From positions 17,470,265 through 17,534,264 of the forward strand of contig CM119269.1 in the NCBI GenBank assembly GCA_051294375.1: a stretch of 64,000 nt of DNA, given 5' to 3'. The notes under the pieces are model-generated. The model ran no database searches and was not told the DNA's origin. It saw only the letters and a list, made by a program, of their open reading frames with translations. The position numbers were made by a program, and so were the translations under genes. Source of the stretch: Paraspadella gotoi. Its lineage: Eukaryota; Chaetognatha. This document shows positions 22,561 through 64,000 of the stretch, one piece after another. Each line of letters opens with the position of its first letter. Within the stretch, counting starts at the first letter, position 1.

Positions 22561-24470
22561 ATGCCCCGAGATGCCGCTCCCCCTCCCTCTTCCCTCCACG
22601 ACTTAAACCGTGTGGATCGCGTCTCATTCCTCCAACAAATCTTCGCCGACTTTCTCGAACTCTCCTGCAACGCCCTTCTCTTTCACCGCGGGGTCTACCC
22701 CGCTGGAGTCTTTCGTCAAAAGCGAAAGTACAGAGTTCCTGTCCGCGTAGCTTCTCACCCGGAAGTTGCAGAGTACCTGAGAGAGACATTGAAGGCGAGT
22801 AGGATCGTTCTGATGATGCGAAGAGGTTACTGGGATGAAAAAATTATTGAGATACCTCAAATAGATAGTCCGGTAATTAAATGTCCATGCTAATTATAAA
22901 ATATTCTTTAGCTAAACGTGCTTAGTAGTTAACAAACAATAGGAAGTTGAAAACTAAAGATTTTACACTACAAACTTTTAATCGTTGTAAACTTAAATGG
23001 GTAAAATTTTATTTTCGCCGACCGGGGTTTTGGCGTTTTTTGAAAAATTATTTAAAAATATTAATTATATTATTTAATATATAAATAATATTATATTTAT
23101 TAAATAAACCCTTTTAACCCTAACTAACCCTAACCCCGATCGGCCTTAGTAAAATTATGCCAGCTGAGGAATGATACTTCTCCTTAACTCATTTTTAAAT
23201 TGATGCGAAAAGAAGTAGATTAAATTAAGCTAGAAAAATATCAGGAAAATATCTTGAACTTAGCTTCCCCTTCTCAGAGCGTCACGCCTCATTTGGCAAA
23301 CGGTTCCATTCCGCGCCTCCACTTTCGCATACTCGCCGCTGACGGCGCCGTCGTCGAGGATTTTCATTTTCGGTTCCGCGTCGTCACCGCGCGAGAGGAT
23401 TCTCTCTCGTTGCGCGACATTCGCCTCGACGAAATCGAAGAATCATTCAGGGCGTTTTTGTTGAGGATTCCATCCCTCGATTCCATTTTGAAGGTTAAAA
23501 ACTTTTAGCGTTTTATAAGTTCAATCTTTAACTAATCACGCTCTTTATGTATTTTACGTATTTTCAGTCTTTAAATCCCAAAGAAGATTGGAGCTTTGAG
23601 ATCGAAATAGAAGCGAACCCTGTGCTAACGAGTGAGTTGGAACATCCGGAGCGGCTCGACGATCTTATTTGGGTCCACCCTCCTCGCGATGAAAGCTTTG
23701 ACAAACGGCGAGCGTCTTCGTCGAAGCCAACCAACACGGGCGACACTGTCGGGTGCTCCGACATAGTTATCTTTCCAGTCGGCACCTTCGTCTCCGACGG
23801 CGACGCCGCTTTTAAAGTCGTTGCCTTCGTCAAAGAATTTCGCGTCGCTAAGGAAACCGTCGACGGCAAGGATTTCAAGGAGAAAGAAGAAGATCTAGAC
23901 GCGGTGACGGAGGAGGCGTGGGGGTGGATCGAGAAGGATCCGTTGGCAACTCTTGAGCTGGGAATCGGACCTGGACCTTCGCGGGTCAAGAGAGAAACGA
24001 GTCAGATCGGTGACGAATCTAAGAGATTCAAAGAAGAATCTCCTTGGTTTGAAGAATCGCCGCTCGTCAAGGAAGAAGCTTCGATCTTTGAAACCAAATC
24101 GGTCGCCGACGAGGCTCTTGAGGGATTCGAATCGTTGGAATCGAAGGGGCGACTTTCTAAAGCCTTCGACGGGAAAAACGTTAAAGGATCTCGAAAGTCT
24201 GGAATCGAAGAAGAAAAATTAAATATTGAAAAAGTTTCTGAGAAGGGAAATGGTGGAACGTTAGAAGGAAATAAAAGCGATGGCGCAAAAGTTTCCGGGT
24301 CGCCTCGAAAAGTCCGAATCGACGGCCAAGGCGACCATGAAGCCTTCGGAAGTTTGAAGGAGGACGAAGACGAGGAGGAGGAAGAGGAAGTAATTCACGC
24401 GACTCCAGAGACCAAGAAAAAAAGGTTTTCACTCAGAAGTTCGAGGTCCAGTTCCGATTGGTTGGACTGA
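22561..24470 (+). CDS. MAD2L2: REV7/MAD2L2-like HORMA protein with acidic tail
   Basis: Exons: 22561-22794, 23278-23493, 23568-24470; about 450 aa, against roughly 211 in vertebrates. The HORMA core is clear: FADFLELSCNALLFHRGVYP, VFRQKRKYRVPVRVASHPEV, VVEDFHFRF, FRAFLLRIPSLDSIL, and the seatbelt-like DIVIFPVGTF. From about residue 235 there is a Glu/Lys/Ser-rich extension ending in an acidic run and LDWLD-like end. REV7 is known as the polymerase zeta and shieldin adaptor in translesion synthesis and repair. The first intron appears to begin GCGAGT; splicing there gives exact spacing to the family, and reading on instead loses similarity. It stops 59 bp before the BTAF1 start. Confidence 0.87.
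22999..23157. mobile_element. MITE with telomere-like repeats, copy 1
   Basis: Inverted ends TTTCGCCGACCGGGGTT and AACCCCGATCGGCC flank an AT-rich core containing CCCTAACTAACCCTAACCCC. It lies in REV7 intron 1. A second copy is at 35143-35278. Confidence 0.75.
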
Positions 24471-24529
24471 TAAAGGCTTGGTTGGATTCTAATCGGACTC
24501 TCATCGATTCGACTGGATCAGTGATTACC

Positions 24530-27500
24530 ATGACCACTCGACTCGATCGGCTCTTCCTGTTGCTGGAAACGGGTAAGGTCTTTTGAGACAAAAAGTTTCT
24601 GACCTTTATTAGTTGCGACGCGAATACTCGCGGAGTAACTCACTTTTCGGTCGGTCGGTCGGTACATCCGTCCGTCGGTCTGACCAACTTGCCTATAGTT
24701 AGTTGGTCATTTGTTAAGATGGAAAAATCCTCAAATCTAAGCGACTAAAAGATGGAATTCAGATGCAGTGCGTGGGCACGGGCTAAGAAAGTTATTGCAG
24801 TCATATCATGTCATGTCATTATGTGATCATAAGGAAAGATACTGAAAACGGACACTGCGGCGCAACAAATTGGATGAACTGATCTTGTTATGTATAATTC
24901 ACATCTGGCAGGTTCATCCCCGACTCGCGAGGCGGCGGCGAAGCAATTGGGCGATGTTGTGTCACTTCATCCTGAAGATCTTCAGGCTTTGCTTGACCGA
25001 CTCCTGTCTCTCTTGAAGACCGGAACCTGGGAGACTCGCACGGCTGCGGGCCAAGCGGTTGACGCCATTTGTGAGGCGATGCCCGGGCACGTTTCCTTCA
25101 AAGGTATTAGAAACCTCATTTTTTTATATATTATTTTGTTAAATTTAATTTTTAATAAACAATATTGCCCTTTTTCCCAAAGACGACTGCACAGAAGCTA
25201 TCCCTGAGGGACTCTCGGCGTTGAAAAAGCTTGACATTGATTCTGTTCTTAAAAAAGGTAGAATTTTGATTGTGTACAATTTTCTGTTTTTTCTTCTTTT
25301 TTTTTTATTAACGCTTCATTTTGCGTTAGGATCGTCGTTATTGGCGTCTGAAGGCAGCGAGTTTGAACCAGCGATTTTCCGTACGACGACGCAAGAATCA
25401 CTGACCAATCAGCGTCGTGAACTCAATCGCCGATTAGGTGAATATTTGTCCCTGTTAATATTTAATGGATGTACTAAAATATAAATCATTTGAATGACGT
25501 TGCCGTTTTCAGGACTCGAGATGTCCGAGGGTTCTGGCAAAGAGGTTTCGCTCTGTAAATCCGAGGATCTATTTTCCGACAAAGATCTTCTGGCTTCATC
25601 TCCGTCGCCGTCTTCGTCTTCTTCTCCTTTTCTTATTAAGAACGACCTCCCTTTGATTTTCGGCCGAGACGATGAGACGAAGGAACCGTTGACGAAGAAG
25701 TGGAAGTTCGAAGACAAAGATGTCTGCGACTTGGATCGTAATTCTTCATTCGCGCCTTTCGTCGACGCCCTCCTCCCGGAACTCTTCAGCTTTAAGTGGG
25801 AATCGCGCCACGGCGCCGCCATCGGGCTCCGCGCTGTACTGCGGCACCGGGGCGCCGTCGGCGTCTCCGGACGGGCTGGAGAGGCTAAACAGATTTGGTT
25901 GGAAGAGGTGGTGGCGAGACTCCTGGCAGTTTTGACTGTCGATCGCTTCGCCGATTTCGTCGGCGATGAGGTTTGGTTGATTTCTTTTTTTTTCTTTTTT
26001 TATTTTCTTTTTTTTTCTCTTTTTTTCCCCTGACTGATGATAAAAGATTATTTTTCTATATAGTTTCCATACTTTTTTTTATTTGATTTAGGTAAAAAAT
26101 GGTTGATACTTATCCCTAAAGATATTCTATGCTGAATTTATTCAGCCAATTTTATATTATAAACATTTTATAATAAGGAAAAGTCATTGATTCTTGTTGA
26201 CAAATTAATTTTTTTTAAATTTTTTTAACCAATAAATTTTGACGTCCTATAACTTGAATTAATTTTGTTTCTATATATTTATCAAATTCCTACTTCCATT
26301 ACGTTCCAATACGCTTTTTTCGATGTGAAAAAGTGGCTACTTTTTTTTCGCCGCAGTGTAATTTCTAAATCAAATTTGATACAAATTTGGTATGTATTTA
26401 TTCTTGTTTTTTACTCTATCCTCCGCCAGGTGGTGGCTCCTGTTCGTGAAACTTGCGCCCAAGCTCTGGGCGCCGCTGCACGTCACATGACTGCTGGTCG
26501 AGTGGACGCAGCTGTCGACCTTTTGTTAAAACTCGTCTCGTGTCACAATCAGTGGGAAGTGCGGCACTCTGGGTATAAACTCTTTATCTGAAAATAATTT
26601 ATTGGAAATAATTTTAAATTTATAACATTTTCTGCACAGATTGTTGGGCCTGAAATACCTGCTCGCTCTCCGCGCCCGCTCCTCCTCTCTTCTGCTTCGT
26701 GTCTTCCCGCTCATCCTCTCCCGACTCCGCGATGACGACGACGACGTCCGCAGCGTCGCCGCCGCCTGTTTGCTTCCGGTCGTCGATACCGTCATCGTCG
26801 ATTGTCAACACCATGTCGACGAAACGCTGGCGGCGCTGTGGGGAAGTTTGGGTCGACTGGATGACCTCACTGCCTCCACGGGCAACGTTATGCGGCTCTT
26901 GGCCGAATTGATGGAGCGAAGATCGCGGACGAAGGGGTCTGCGTCGACTGAGGAGGTCGCCGATTCCACCGTGGATTCTTTCGTCGCTGAATGTCCAAAA
27001 CTCTGGCCCTTCTTTTCCCACGGCAGCGAGGCCGTGCGCAAGGCAGTCGCTCAGACGCTGCTGTCTCTGACCGAAGCGTCAACGAACGTCTCGCCGCCTC
27101 TTCTTGTCGACGCGACTCGCCTGTTGTTTCAGCGGGCGCTTCTGGAGGATCGAGAGTCTGTCGTCGACGTCGTGGTGCGGTTGTGGCTTCGTCTGATCGA
27201 TGCCGCTTCTTTAGACGATCTCAACAACTCCGTGGCGCCGTGGATATCCTCGTGGATTGCGCTGGCCATGCAGCCGAATGGACTGCCCTTCGACCCGTCT
27301 ACGCTTTTCAGCGTCGAACATCAAAGCCAGACCGCCCGGTGAGGGTATTTTTTTATGAAAATTTGGGACAACTTAATCAGTTTCAATATTTTTTTTTCAA
27401 CAGCGTCAACAAATGGGGTTCCTTGGTTGCCTCGCCCCCAACCCGGCGCACCTCTCGCGATCTCATAGGCGGCGGAGAACACTTGGGTCTAACACAAGCG

Positions 27501-30500
27501 GAGCGCGATTCGAACGTGACCCGCGCCCGCCTCATCGCCGCGGAAATGTTGGGGGCATTGCTGCGGCGCCTCACCGCGTCGGCACCCTTGACGCCCACTA
27601 TGGCATCGCCCCACGTGGCCGTTATGCCCCTTTGCTCAATGCTCACGTTCTACCTCAACGCGGCCAACTCTCGGTCTTCGGTGCAAAAGTAAGGGAGATG
27701 ATCGCAGATAGAAAAGTAGTCATTAGTTGCATATTCATTAGGCATCTTTATTGCGTCAAAAAGCGATTAAATTTAGTTTCATTCATTCAATGCGTTCCTT
27801 CTTTAGATTCGTCGTTGCCTTCATCATTCGTTTCTGGATGAAAGAGAGAAATTCAAAGAGCAAACTCGTCGTGAATTACCTCTTGCCCGCCATCAAAGAG
27901 TCTTTGAAGGTGACTAGATTTTTATTTTTTAATTTTTAGATCGGAGGAATCATTATTTACTTTCCCTCGGCGCTTAGGATAACATTTACTACGACGAGGC
28001 GGCCGGAAAATTGAGTCGACTTCAAAAACTCATCCCAGAACTTACCTCTTTGCTCAATCCGGAGCAAGTCGCAGCCGCCCGATTGAATCCCGGCCCGGGA
28101 ACGCCCATCTTAAACGGTTTGTCAGGGGAAAAAAAATCGTAGCTTGCGATATTTTTTTAATCAATTTTTGACAACTGACATCCTCTGTTAGCGGTTCTCT
28201 CCCCTCGCTCCACCACTTCTGCTTTCACTTTCGATGACGGCGTCAAACTCTGCCAGACCATCGGCGCGTCTTCGCCCGCTGCTCCGGCCGACGTGGAGCG
28301 GAAGAGGCGCTTGGTGCTGACGATGGCAGAGGAAGGAAAAGCGGAGCACGCGAGGCACGTCTCGCAGGTGCAGAACGCTTTGGCTCAGGCCGCCGTCGCT
28401 TGTTGCGCCGCAGTCGGAAGCGAGGATGAAGAAAACGGTACCTAACTAAATTTTATCTTTTATATCTCACTTTTTGTTTGTTTGCCTGTAATTAACATAA
28501 GAAAGTAAAATTCGGAAGCGAGGATGAAGAAAACGATACCTAAATGCATTTTATCTTTTATATCTCACGAGATAATTATAATTATAATTATCATAATAAA
28601 GTAAAATTCGGTCAAATCCACTAGGCATTCTTTTGGAAAATAGTATCGGGATATGCTGCATCGCTTACATGAATGCACTTTCACTATTAATCTTTTGGTC
28701 ATTCATTCATTTATTAGCCTCTACGTAAATTCATTCATTTATTAGCCTCTACATAAATTCATTCGTTTTCTTTTCCAGCATTATCCTCCTCCCTCCCCGA
28801 TAAACTCAACCCGATAATCCGACCTTTGATGGACTCGATCAAGAGCGACTCTCACCCTCGCCTCCGCTCCGCTTCTGCCGAATCCCTCAAATCGCTCCTT
28901 CGTCTATGTGTCTCACGTTCTCCCTGTCCAAACGCCAAGATACTCAAGAATGTTTGTGGTTTCATCACCGCCGATCCGGAATTTGCACCTAAAATTGCAT
29001 TAAAGGCGACTTTGGCAGTAACGCCGCCTCTCATCGACAATGGAGACAAGGCGCGACCTAAAATCCTTTCGTTGCAAAGACAAGCTTCTGTGGGCCGGAC
29101 AAAGTCAAATGCCGAAGAAGCGAAATTTTCCCGATCTACTTCAGGTTCGTTAATCACATTTTTATATCTTTGAAAGGCTAGTTAGGTCTTCCTGTCTCTT
29201 TTAAAAATCTACTCTCCTCCGAACTTTCTCGTTTTATAGATACAATCAGTCGCCTTGGCGCAGTTGCTGTCCTCAATTGTGTCGCTCGCGATTTCGGCGC
29301 GGATCTCGATCGCCATCTTCCTACTTTCTTGAAGAGTCTCCTGAGCACCCTCGATGTTCCTGAACCAGCCCAGGAAGCCGTCAACGCTCTCTGCGTTCTC
29401 GAGACACTCCTACCTATGCTGCATCCTTCTTTTCGTACGAAAATGTGGGACTTGATTCCCCTTATATTTGGCGACAGATTTCTTGGTAATTATTTTAATA
29501 CTGTCCTGTGCAAAATAAAGAGGACACTCTTCAAACATTAAGTAGCGCTTGTTTATTTATAAAAAATAGGAATGATAAATATAGATTTTGAAATGGAAAA
29601 TCCATATATGTAAATTAAAAGAAAATCGGTCTAAGCATTCAAGAGCTTAGCTCCGAAAGACATGTGGTAAAAAAATTTGAGTCACTTCAAAAAACTATTT
29701 TTGAAGATCTGCCAAAAACCGAAGATACTTTTTAGCCTTAATTTATTTGTTTTTTCAAAAAATTATGAATGGAAATAAGGAATTTTGAAAGAGGAAATCA
29801 TATGTGTAACTTAAAAAAAAATCGATCCAGTCATTCCAGAGCTACAGCACTTTTTAAACAAAAGATGTAAAAAATATTTGAATTTTTTTTTTGCTTTAAC
29901 ATTCTGTTTGAGTACTTAGTAGTTGTAACTGAGTAATTACTTTTAAAAAATACGGCTTCGTAGCAGATAGCCATAGATTAACCAAATTTATACTAATAGT
30001 TCTTTTTTTATAAATATTTTTCACTTATAATATTTTTTATTTTAAAAGATTTAATTGGATTTATTTTCATGTTCTTGGTGTCCTCATTTTTTTGCACAGG
30101 ACTGTATTATAAAATTTTTATTACACTTAAAATAAGAAAGCTTTTCTATGACGTCGTTGCTCCTCTTCTCAGGAAACATGTCCAAAGAAGTTCGTTTTGC
30201 CGCCTCGCGATTCCTAGGAGCCTTGGCTCGTCTCGAAGCCGGCGTGGTTTGGCGCGGCGTCGTGGAAACACTTCTTCCGATGCTAGACCCCGCTGTCGGA
30301 GTTGGTGTGGAAAAAAGGCGCGGGATTGTCGAAGCAGTTTACGTCATTTTGGGTACAAAAGGGTTTTGTATCAAGAATGTTTTCTTAATATTTTTTTCAT
30401 AAATTTATTTATCTTTCCTCTCTTTTTCTTGATACAGAATATCTTGGTCTTTCGACGGTGCCCTTCTTGGTGCACGTGGCACTTCCGGTTTTGGCAGCGA

Positions 30501-33286
30501 TGAGCGACGCCGACGCAGCAGTTCGGCTTTTGGCCGCCAGATGTTTCGCCGTCGTCGTCAACCTCTTGCCGCTGGACAAGGAGGCGCAGGATGGAGGACA
30601 GGTTCTGTAAGATAAGATACGCTTAGTTAGCGAGTTAACAGACCCTTAAACTAAATCGTATCAACTTTATTGCAAATTTTTAGACGGCGTCGTCAACGCC
30701 TCCTATTACTAATGGCTCTCATCTCAACGGCGGTCTCGAGACAGAGACCCATGATTTCTTCGTCAAGCGTCGTATTGACGATCGACGATTCATCGACCAA
30801 CTGCTTCACCCAAAGTCGATGGACGATTGCAGACTCCTCTTCCAACTGCAAGGCGGAATCCGTCTTCGCGCCTATCAGCAAGAAGGCGTCAACTGGCTCA
30901 ACTTTCTTCGCCGCTACCGTCTCCACGGAATCCTTTGCGACGACATGGGCTTGGGAAAAACATTGATGGCAGTCGGAATTATGGCCAACAGTCATGCTGA
31001 GCTGAAAGAAACTTCGGCCGAGAGGCTGACGATGCCCTCGCTCGTGGTTTGTCCTCCTACACTCGTCGGACATTGGATGGACGAGATATCCAGGTATATT
31101 TGCAATAAGAGATGAGAAAGCAAGCGTGATGGAAGAATTCACGAGCGCGGACAAAATGTTGATCTTTCTCTCAGATTCGTCTCCAAGCGCATCCTCCATC
31201 CTCTGCAATGTATGGGCGGAGTCGCGGAGAGAGCGGCGGCTCAAACCCTCTTCTCGTCTCCCGAAAGTTCTTTTAACGTGCTCGTTACTTCCTACGACAA
31301 CGTCCGAAACGACTCGTTGTTTTTCAATCGCAGGGTACGATAATTTCCGATCTTTTTCTCCTTCTCAAACGGCTTTTTTCAACTTCTGATTTTCCATTTC
31401 TAGACTTGGAACTACGTGATTTTGGACGAAGGTCACGTGATCAAGAATGCCAAGACGAAATCGACGAAGGCTGTGAAGAGTCTTGAATCTCGACACCGAC
31501 TCATCCTCTCGGGAACGCCCATTCAAAACGACGCCATCGAACTCTGGTAATTATTTAAAAAAAAAACATTTTGGTCGTCCTCGAAGGCAACACTGAAAAT
31601 CGCCGAGTCTTCGGCTCAGGTCTCTCTTCGACTTTCTGATGCCCGGGTTCCTCGGCGACGAGAAGCAATTTCAGGCCAAATTCGGCAAAAGGATCATCGC
31701 CGGACGAGACGCCAAAGCCGCCTCCAAAGATCACGAACGAGGGGTACTGGCCATGGAAGCTCTGCACAGGCAGGCGAGTCAATGGGGCTCTGAAATTATT
31801 GAATTATTGAATTATACATATTGTCCTAGTGTAATACTTACTGTGATGATTTTGGGGTGATGCATAAGTGGCCCTTATCTTCGATCAATTCATTAGGTTC
31901 TTCCCTTTGTCCTTCGTCGAGTCAAAGAGGACGTCTTGTCCGATCTCCCTCCCAAGATCGTCCAAGACTTCAACTGCGACTTGACTCCGCTTCAGCGCGC
32001 CCTCTACGAAGACTTCGCCCATTCCGAGGCCGGAAGGCAGTTCGAGGAGCGCTTGGCTGGTGACGACGACCGAAGTCGGGAGAAAACGCACGTCTTTCAG
32101 GTTTGTTGGAAATTCTCTGGCGAACTTTTTATTCTATTAACTATGAACTCTTTTTTTTCTCCTCTTAGGCGCTCCATTATCTTCGAAAAGTTTGCAACCA
32201 CCCCGCGCTGGTTTTGACCCCGACGCATCCAAAGTACAAAGAGCTGTCGGCGTCGACGACCGACTTGAATGATGTGGCGCATTCGTCTAAGCTTTTGGCG
32301 CTGCGTCAATTGCTCTGGGACTGCGGGATCGGAATCGTGGATCAACCGGGAGGCGGGGAAAACGACGTTCAGGTTAGTTCCGTTTTACGGCCGAATAAGA
32401 TTCAAGTTCGCAGTCAAGGTTTCTAATTACCCAAAAACCTTCAAATCAGGCGGTTTCCAGTCTTCATCGCGCCCTCGTGTTTTGCCAACAAAAATCAATG
32501 TTGGATTTTATAGAGAATAAACTTTTCAAGGAAACTATGCCATCCGTTTCTTATCTTCGCCTCGATGGCAACGTCCCTCAGTCTCAGGTTGGAGAAAACG
32601 TAGAACTGTTTGTTCGAAATAGAGATCATTTTTGTAAATAAAAGTTTAATAAATAAATTATGACTCGGACTACTAATTTTTATTTTTTTCGGCAGCGACA
32701 TCCGCTGGTGACTCGATTTAACTCGGATTCATCCATCGATGTTTTTTTGTTGACGACGACTGTTGGGGGCATGGGCCTAAATCTCACAGGTAAAAAATAT
32801 AAGAATTACGGATTTTATTACGTATTGTTTTTAATTTTTACAACCCTTCACCCTTTCATAAAAGGCGCGGACACCGTGATCTTCGTGGAGCATGACTGGA
32901 ACCCATCGAAAGACCTTCAAGCGATGGACCGCGCTCACCGACTCGGCCAGCGCCGCGTGGTCAACGTATACCGCCTCATCACTCGCGCCACCATCGAAGA
33001 GCGCATCATGAATCTGCAGCGGTTTAAGACAACGCTCGCCAAAACCGTCGTCGACGCCGACAACGCTTCCCTCTCAGCCATGGGCTCTGACGGGATGTTG
33101 GGACTTTTTGATAAAGGAGAAGTTGAGACTGTGACGGAAAAGGGAGAAGGATCGAAAATTTCCAAAGGATGGCAGAGTCTTGTCGCGGGATTGGAACCTT
33201 TGTGGGACGAAGAGGACTACGAAAAAGAGTTCGATGTGGATGCTTTTGTCCACTCATTTAAGGGGCAAGTTAATCCTATGAAGTGA
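24530..33286 (+). CDS. BTAF1: BTAF1/Mot1, TBP-removing Snf2-family ATPase
   Basis: 24 exons, all in phase, about 1791 aa (family about 1850): 24530-24572, 24912-25103, 25183-25257, 25330-25437, 25513-25970, 26430-26572, 26640-27338, 27404-27688, 27807-27909, 27978-28116, 28192-28437, 28779-29144, 29240-29485, 30173-30352, 30438-30601, 30684-31093, 31175-31334, 31404-31546, 31620-31773, 31897-32100, 32169-32372, 32450-32587, 32696-32789, 32865-33286. HEAT repeats at the start (MTTRLDRLFLLLETG, VVAPVRETCAQALG) would grip TBP. The ATPase shows DDMGLGKT, the family-specific DEGH, SGTPIQND, GGMGLNLTGADTV and RAHRLGQRRVVNVYRL. The enzyme uses ATP to strip TBP from DNA. The intron at 31774 begins GCGAGT. 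An AATAAA lies near 33379. Confidence 0.97.
24634..24735. repeat. Short repeat with CGGT tandem, copy 1
   Basis: In BTAF1 intron 1. A near-palindrome GCGAATACTCGCGGAGTAACTC is followed by GGTCGGTCGGTCGG and a TCCGTCCGTCGG run. It matches, inverted, 61640-61735. Confidence 0.6.
28414..28567. repeat. Tandem duplication of an exon-intron boundary
   Basis: The exon end and intron start at 28414-28469 recur at 28508-28567 (CGGAAGCGAGGATGAAGAAA, then ATCTTTTATATCTCAC). In the second copy the donor GT has become AT. A further 29-bp tandem repeat (TTATTAGCCTCTAC core) lies at 28705-28765 in the same intron. Confidence 0.9.
29501..30104. mobile_element. Tc1/mariner-like MITE, copy 1
   Basis: The termini are inverted (CTGTCCTGTGCAAAA... 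and ...TTTGCACAGGACTG) and flanked by TA on both sides, the classic Tc1/mariner target. It has no transposase. It begins 15 bp after the splice donor of the BTAF1 intron 29486-30172 and fills most of that intron. A related copy is at 39545-39955. Confidence 0.85.
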
Positions 33287-33376
33287 CTGTGTTTTCAGAC
33301 TTGCTTTGATACTCAAAAGGAATAGATATTTTGCTAATTATATAAATTGTATCTTGTTTTGTTAAATTTACCATAT

Positions 33377-33384
33377 TTTTAATA
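33377..33384 (+). terminator. Polyadenylation signal of BTAF1
   Basis: AATAAA within TTTTTAATAAAGTT, about 90 bp after the BTAF1 stop. The convergent TRP gene ends at 33644, leaving a shared 357-bp gap. Confidence 0.6.
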
Positions 33385-33643
33385 AAGTTACTTTTCTGGA
33401 ACTTCTGGTTTTGTCTCTAAAGATCTTGTACTTGGGGTGAGCGTGATGAAAAAAAAGTGGCAAGGTGACTGTGATCTAGCGTCAATCTGAAGACAGTATA
33501 AACTCGAATTTTGAAAGAACATTGGCAAACTTTAATGAAAAATGAAAAAAAGACATTTAAAAAATGACAAAAATGCCAAAATGGTGCGTAGTCAGTCGGG
33601 TGCTTCTAAAACAAGGAAAGAAAAAAAGGGGGAAAAAATTTTC

Positions 33644-63955
<30,312 letters not shown>

Positions 63956-64000
63956 CTATACGAAAATGACATGAAACTTTGAACAAGTTGATCAACCAAC

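Overview
The window looks like nuclear DNA of an invertebrate animal, most likely a non-dipteran arthropod. The genes are metazoan and rich in introns; I counted about 90 introns. One nested gene resembles the group 7 mite allergen (TULIP-fold) family, which is known from arthropods. Introns and intergenic DNA are AT-rich and full of microsatellites and short non-autonomous transposons. The species cannot be named from the sequence alone.

Left half (1-33.3 kb): six genes lie head to tail on the + strand. They are the 3' part of ARP5 (INO80-complex actin-related protein), MIOS (GATOR2 subunit), an l(3)mbt/L3MBTL-type chromatin reader (two FCS fingers, three MBT repeats, C2HC finger, SAM), a six-finger C2H2 protein, a REV7/MAD2L2-like HORMA protein with a long acidic tail, and BTAF1/Mot1 (the Snf2-family ATPase that removes TBP). 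Stop-to-start gaps are about 208, 269, 228, 825 and 59 bp. Four of the six genes act on chromatin or DNA repair.

Right half (33.6-64 kb): one TRPC-type cation channel gene runs on the - strand. It enters from the right edge (S2/S3 region) and ends at 33644. Sixteen exons can be joined in frame. Two giant introns hold nested genes: a group-7-allergen-like gene on the same strand (37.6-39.4 kb), and a membrane-anchored class 3 lipase gene on the opposite strand (44.5-48.8 kb). The remaining intron DNA is mostly simple repeats.

Most unusual points: (1) three hammerhead-ribozyme-like motifs, in introns at 3.15, 15.4 and 43.2 kb, with compensating stem sequences; (2) five introns that appear to use GC instead of GT at the 5' splice site, four with the form GCGAG; (3) several introns made almost entirely of one transposon-like element that starts a few bases after the splice donor; (4) the tight same-strand chromatin gene cluster; (5) a failed duplicate of an exon-intron boundary in BTAF1.
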